Assembly: GCA_937951995.1 (NCBI GenBank)
Contig: CALGAG010000084.1
Location: 1-9,326, forward strand
Direction of reading: 5' to 3'
Origin: an uncultured Bacillota bacterium
GTDB taxonomy: Bacteria > Bacillota > Clostridia > Tissierellales > Tissierellaceae
Length of the DNA stretch: 9,326 nt
Shown here: piece by piece, positions 7,202 to 9,326 of the stretch
Numbering within the stretch: position 1 is the stretch's first letter
How the letters are laid out: each line of letters begins with the position of its first letter
Program-made: the position numbers and the translations under genes
Notes under the pieces: model-generated
Database searches by the model: none
What the model was told of the DNA's origin: nothing
What the model saw: only the letters and a program-made list of their open reading frames with translations

Positions 7202-7393
7202 ATGAGGAAAAGAAATCTCACACCATTCGGTTACCAGGTTAAGCAGCGACTAGTACAGATAAATCTCACACAGAAGAAGCTGGCAGAAAAAATTGGAACA
7301 TCAGAAGTGTACCTGAGCATGATTCTGTATGGAGAAAGATCCGGAAAAAAATATATTCCAAAAATTATTGAGGCCCTTGACATGGGAGAATAA
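7202..7393 (+). CDS. Small XRE-like helix-turn-helix protein (63 aa)
   Basis: This short protein is essentially one DNA-binding domain. After M-R-K-R-N-L-T-P-F-G-Y-Q-V-K it has L-T-Q-K-K-L-A-E-K-I-G-T-S-E-V-Y-L-S-M-I-L (22-42), a classic helix-turn-helix, then G-E-R-S-G-K-K-Y-I-P-K-I-I-E-A-L. The L-T-P-F-G start and S-G-K-K-Y-I-P-K-I end recur in a family of very small Cro-like proteins of Firmicutes genomes and prophages. It has no room for an effector or extensive dimerisation domain. AAGGAGTG at 7187-7194 with a 7-bp spacer supports the ATG. It is transcribed away from the larger XRE gene and may be its partner or antagonist, in the manner of a cI/cro pair; that is inference from arrangement only. 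Confidence 0.8.
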   Translation: MRKRNLTPFGYQVKQRLVQINLTQKKLAEKIGTSEVYLSMILYGERSGKKYIPKIIEALDMGE

Positions 7394-7403
7394 GCTGGAA
7401 GGT

Positions 7404-7439
7404 TGGGATTAGGCCATTTACGAAAATGACATAATCCCA
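7404..7439. other. Two-tier hairpin of unknown role between the small HTH gene and the lipoprotein gene
   Basis: TGGGATTA (7404-7411) pairs with TAATCCCA (7432-7439); inside it CATTT (7415-7419) pairs with AAATG (7424-7428) around an ACGA loop. It starts about 10 bp after the small HTH stop. No T-run follows on either strand, so it is not a standard terminator. It could be a degraded terminator, an RNA 3'-end stabiliser, or a protein-binding site. Confidence 0.5.
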
Positions 7440-7474
7440 TTATGCATTGATAAATATACATTTAACGATATGTA

Positions 7475-7503
7475 TTGATTACACTTCATCCCTGTGGTAT
7501 AAT
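7475..7503 (+). promoter_or_regulatory. Strong sigma-A-type promoter for the repeat lipoprotein gene
   Basis: The -35 is TTGATT (7475-7480, 4 of 6 consensus), the spacer is 17 bp, and the -10 is a perfect TATAAT (7498-7503) preceded by TGG, an extended -10. An A/T-rich stretch upstream (7440-7474) may act as an UP element. It also carries an ATACAT/ATGTAT inverted repeat (7456-7461 and 7470-7475) touching the -35, which could be a regulator site. The start of transcription is expected near 7510, giving a leader of ~37 nt with GGAGGGTGA at 7535-7543. Confidence 0.88.
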
Positions 7504-7546
7504 CATAATGTTGTTTGAACCTATAAAAAATCATGGAGGGTGAAGA

Positions 7547-8629
7547 ATGAAAAAACTATTATCATTATTATTGGTACTTGTACTTAGTATGAGTCTACTT
7601 GCAGGATGTACACAACCTGCTGAAGAACCTGCAGAAGCACCAGCGGAGACCCCAGCGGAAACTCCTGAAGAGACACCGGAAGAACCAGCAGAAGAGCCTG
7701 CAGAGGCAGGTGCAATCGCAAAAGTGGGTCTTGGACATGTAATTTCAATTGCCAAGTCAACTGATGCAGATGCAGACAAGACAGCACAGGCACAATCAGA
7801 TGTAACAGTTATTGCAGTTGGATTTGACGCTGAAGGTAAAGTTGTAAGCGCTGAGCTTGATGTAGCTCAAACTAGAGTTGCATTCGACGAGAACATGGCA
7901 GTTTCAACTGACAGAGAAGGCGAGTTCAAAACAAAGAAAGAGCTTGGAGAAGAGTATGGAATGGCTAAAGCCTCAGGCATTGGCAAAGAGTGGTTCGAAC
8001 AAGCACAAGCTTTTGAAGCATGGATGGTTGGAAAGACTGTAGAAGAAATTACAGGAATGGCTCTGGAAGATGGAGTTCCAGCTGAAGAAGACCTAGTGTC
8101 ATCAGTGACTGTAGGAGTGGAAGCTTACCTTGAGGCACTTGAGCAGGCATGGGCTGAGGCTATTGAGACTGAAGGCGGAGAGACTGTAGGCCTTGGAATC
8201 AAGATTTCAATTGCCAAGTCAAAGGATGCTACAGCAGATGCAGGAGCTATGGCTCAGGTAGACAATGTGTTGGCAGCAACAGCATTTGACGCTGAAGGAA
8301 AAGTAACTGGTGCTGTAATTGACACAGCTCAGGTTAAGATTCAGTACGACCTTGAAGGAAAGGTAGAAACTGATAAGGAAGCAGAGCTTAAGACCAAGAA
8401 CGAGCTTAAGGAAGAATACGGTATGGTTAAGGCTTCAGGCATCGAAAAAGAGTGGTATGAGCAGGCAGCTGCATTGGCAGACTGGATGGTTGGCCAAACT
8501 GTAGAAGAAATTGCAGGCATGTCAATTGAAGATGGAAAAACCACTGAAGAAGACCTGGTTTCATTAGTAACTGTCAGTGTTGGAGATTACATCTACGTTG
8601 TTGAAGAGGCTTTTGAAATAGCAAAGTAA
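7547..8629 (+). CDS. Lipoprotein with two tandem 154-residue repeats, possible ApbE substrate
   Basis: This 360-residue protein starts with a signal peptide (MKKLLSLLLVLVLSMS) and the lipobox L-L-A-G-C, so Cys21 should be lipidated and anchored outside the cell membrane. Residues 24-54 are a Pro/Glu/Ala/Thr-rich spacer. Two repeats follow, ~59-212 and ~213-360. Both have G-L-G-x-x-I-S-I-A-K-S, F-D-A-E-G-K-V, K-T-K-x-E-L-x-E-E-Y-G-M, K-A-S-G-I-x-K-E-W, W-M-V-G-x-T-V-E-E-I and a final E-E-D-L-V-S-x-V-T-V. The last motif (D182...T188 and D336...T342) resembles the D-x-x-S-G-A-T flavinylation motif of FMN_bind proteins, and F-D-A-E-G-K-V resembles the d-G-K-I strand before it. I infer a diverged FMN-binding-type domain; this is not certain. 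Codon use is biased: only one of ~19 Ile codons is ATA, which is common in the neighbours, implying high expression. A strong promoter, good ribosome site and terminator frame it; apbE follows. Confidence 0.9.
   Translation: MKKLLSLLLVLVLSMSLLAGCTQPAEEPAEAPAETPAETPEETPEEPAEEPAEAGAIAKVGLGHVISIAKSTDADADKTAQAQSDVTVIAVGFDAEGKVVSAELDVAQTRVAFDENMAVSTDREGEFKTKKELGEEYGMAKASGIGKEWFEQAQAFEAWMVGKTVEEITGMALEDGVPAEEDLVSSVTVGVEAYLEALEQAWAEAIETEGGETVGLGIKISIAKSKDATADAGAMAQVDNVLAATAFDAEGKVTGAVIDTAQVKIQYDLEGKVETDKEAELKTKNELKEEYGMVKASGIEKEWYEQAAALADWMVGQTVEEIAGMSIEDGKTTEEDLVSLVTVSVGDYIYVVEEAFEIAK
7742..8622 (+). repeat. In-gene tandem duplication with 462-bp period
   Basis: The two halves of the lipoprotein gene match at a constant offset of 462 bp. 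ATTTCAATTGCCAAGTCAA is exact at 7742-7760 and 8204-8222, ATTTGACGCTGAAGG at 7822-7836 and 8284-8298, and TCAGGCAT-type and GTVA-coding matches near 7974/8436 and 8105/8567 keep the same offset. No insertion or deletion separates the copies, but synonymous and amino-acid changes are widespread, so the duplication is not very recent; exact blocks may reflect selection or gene conversion. Confidence 0.85.
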
Positions 8630-8636
8630 ATTAATT

Positions 8637-8665
8637 ATGGCTCCCTTTTGGGAGCCATTTTGTTT
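8637..8665 (+). terminator. Rho-independent terminator after the lipoprotein gene
   Basis: ATGGCTCCC (8637-8645) and GGGAGCCAT (8650-8658) form a 9-bp perfect stem with a TTTT loop, followed by TTTTGTTT. It starts 7 bp after the lipoprotein stop codon and separates it from apbE. Confidence 0.92.
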
Positions 8666-8692
8666 GCCTGTAAAGGCTATTTTTGGTATGAT
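8664..8692 (+). promoter_or_regulatory. Candidate promoter for apbE
   Basis: TTGCCT (8664-8669), a 17-bp spacer and TATGAT (8687-8692, 5 of 6 consensus) preceded by TGG make a reasonable extended -10 promoter, the same TGG-plus-hexamer form as the lipoprotein promoter. The predicted start near 8699 falls at the start of the AGGGTGA ribosome site, leaving a leader of only ~10-12 nt. The spacer includes a small GCCT-GTAA-AGGC hairpin (8666-8677) followed by TATTTTT, which could instead be a weak second terminator. Confidence 0.45.
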
Positions 8693-8709
8693 TAGTTAGG
8701 GTGATTTTG

Positions 8710-9326
8710 ATGAAAAAAATTAGTTTGATATTAATGTTAACTGTCCTGATAAATATTCTGTCAGGATGTTCAGAAGGAGTTGCATACAATAGATTCAACG
8801 ATACCTTCTTTGATTCATTCGATACGGTTACACAGGTAATTGGATACACAAAGACTGAGGATGAGTTTGAGGGATACATGACCCAAATTCACGACAGGAT
8901 GCTGGAACTGCACAAACTGTATGACAAGTACAATACCTACGAGGGTATCAACAACATCAAGACCATTAATGATAATGCTGGTATTGAACCTGTAAAGGTG
9001 GATAGGGAAATAATTGATCTTTTGACATTCTCCAAGGACATGTACTACAGCACAAACCAGAAGACCAACATAGCTTTTGGAGCGGTTCTTTCAATCTGGT
9101 CAGAGTATAGGGATGATGCCGAGTTTGATCCGACCAATGCAAAGATTCCCCCAATGGACAAGCTCTTGGAGGCAAAAGAACACACGGACATTGAGAAGGT
9201 CATAGTGGACCAGGAAAACATGACTGTCTATCTTGAAGACCCTGAGATGAGCCTTGATGTCGGAGCGGTAGCCAAGGGGTTCGCCGTTGAAATAGTTGTA
9301 AGAGAGCTGGTGGAGGCAGGCTTTGA
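8710..9326 (+). CDS. apbE: FAD:protein FMN transferase (3' partial)
   Basis: The frame runs open to the window end; 205 residues are visible of a family usually ~330-350 long. It starts MKKISLILMLTVLINILSGC, a signal peptide with lipobox L-S-G-C (Cys20), so it is a surface lipoprotein like many ApbE proteins. Family motifs are F-F-D-S-F-D-T-V-T-Q (~34-43), I-K-T-I-N-D-N-A-G (~83-91), T-N-I-A-F-G-A-V-L-S-I-W (119-130) and the nucleotide-binding D-V-G-A-V-A-K-G-F-A (183-192; D-x-G-x-x-A-K-G is diagnostic). ApbE moves FMN from FAD to a Thr or Ser hydroxyl of exported redox proteins such as NqrC, RnfG and FMN_bind lipoproteins, with Mg2+. AGGGTGA at 8698-8704 with a 5-bp spacer supports the ATG at 8710. 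It lies immediately downstream of the repeat lipoprotein, a natural candidate substrate. Confidence 0.93.
   Translation, partial: MKKISLILMLTVLINILSGCSEGVAYNRFNDTFFDSFDTVTQVIGYTKTEDEFEGYMTQIHDRMLELHKLYDKYNTYEGINNIKTINDNAGIEPVKVDREIIDLLTFSKDMYYSTNQKTNIAFGAVLSIWSEYRDDAEFDPTNAKIPPMDKLLEAKEHTDIEKVIVDQENMTVYLEDPEMSLDVGAVAKGFAVEIVVRELVEAGF

Noticed and set aside
6684..7393. Toxin-antitoxin system or prophage remnant
   Set aside because: Both genes are HTH regulators; no toxin, integrase, att-like repeats or phage genes are visible in the window.
7617..7707. Pro/Glu/Ala/Thr-coding stretch as a CRISPR-like or mobile repeat
   Set aside because: It is an irregular low-complexity spacer after the lipobox, in frame and typical of surface lipoproteins.

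Overview
The window looks like chromosomal DNA from a low- to mid-GC Gram-positive anaerobe of the Clostridia/Tissierellia type. The reasons are strong GGAGG ribosome sites ahead of nearly every gene, heavy use of ATA, AGA and AGG codons, a DUF5317 membrane protein beside an HD-GYP protein, two lipobox lipoproteins, and several compact hairpin-plus-U-run terminators. The genus cannot be fixed from the sequence alone.

Layout. (1) 1-1226: the 3' end of a membrane-anchored HD-GYP c-di-GMP phosphodiesterase, followed 8 bp later by a DUF5317 membrane protein and a possible long-loop terminator. (2) 1315-4062: a tight two-gene unit of an ATP-grasp ligase and a diverged MurE-like Mur ligase. The latter keeps the ATP-binding and carbamoyl-lysine positions but has lost the MurE motifs for the incoming amino acid. 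(3) 4143-6540: apt (adenine salvage), a terminator, then glmS (glucosamine-6-phosphate synthase), which has no room for a glmS ribozyme, then a second terminator. (4) 6684-7393: two divergent XRE-type helix-turn-helix regulators with a 155-bp region between them that holds candidate operator repeats. (5) 7404-9326: an unclassified hairpin, a near-consensus promoter, a lipoprotein made of two 154-residue tandem repeats, a terminator, and a 3'-truncated apbE (FAD:protein FMN transferase) with its own candidate promoter.

How the genes may work together. GlmS feeds UDP-GlcNAc and so peptidoglycan. The ATP-grasp/MurE-like pair looks like a two-enzyme peptide-bond-forming module acting on a muramyl-type or other peptide substrate; the substrate is unknown. 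At the right end, ApbE covalently attaches FMN to threonine in D-x-x-S-G-A-T-like motifs of exported proteins. Each repeat of the adjacent lipoprotein ends in a degenerate version of that motif (D-L-V-S-x-V-T), so the pair may be a surface flavin electron-transfer system. That is the most interesting hypothesis in the window. The remaining genes are ordinary housekeeping or regulatory genes.
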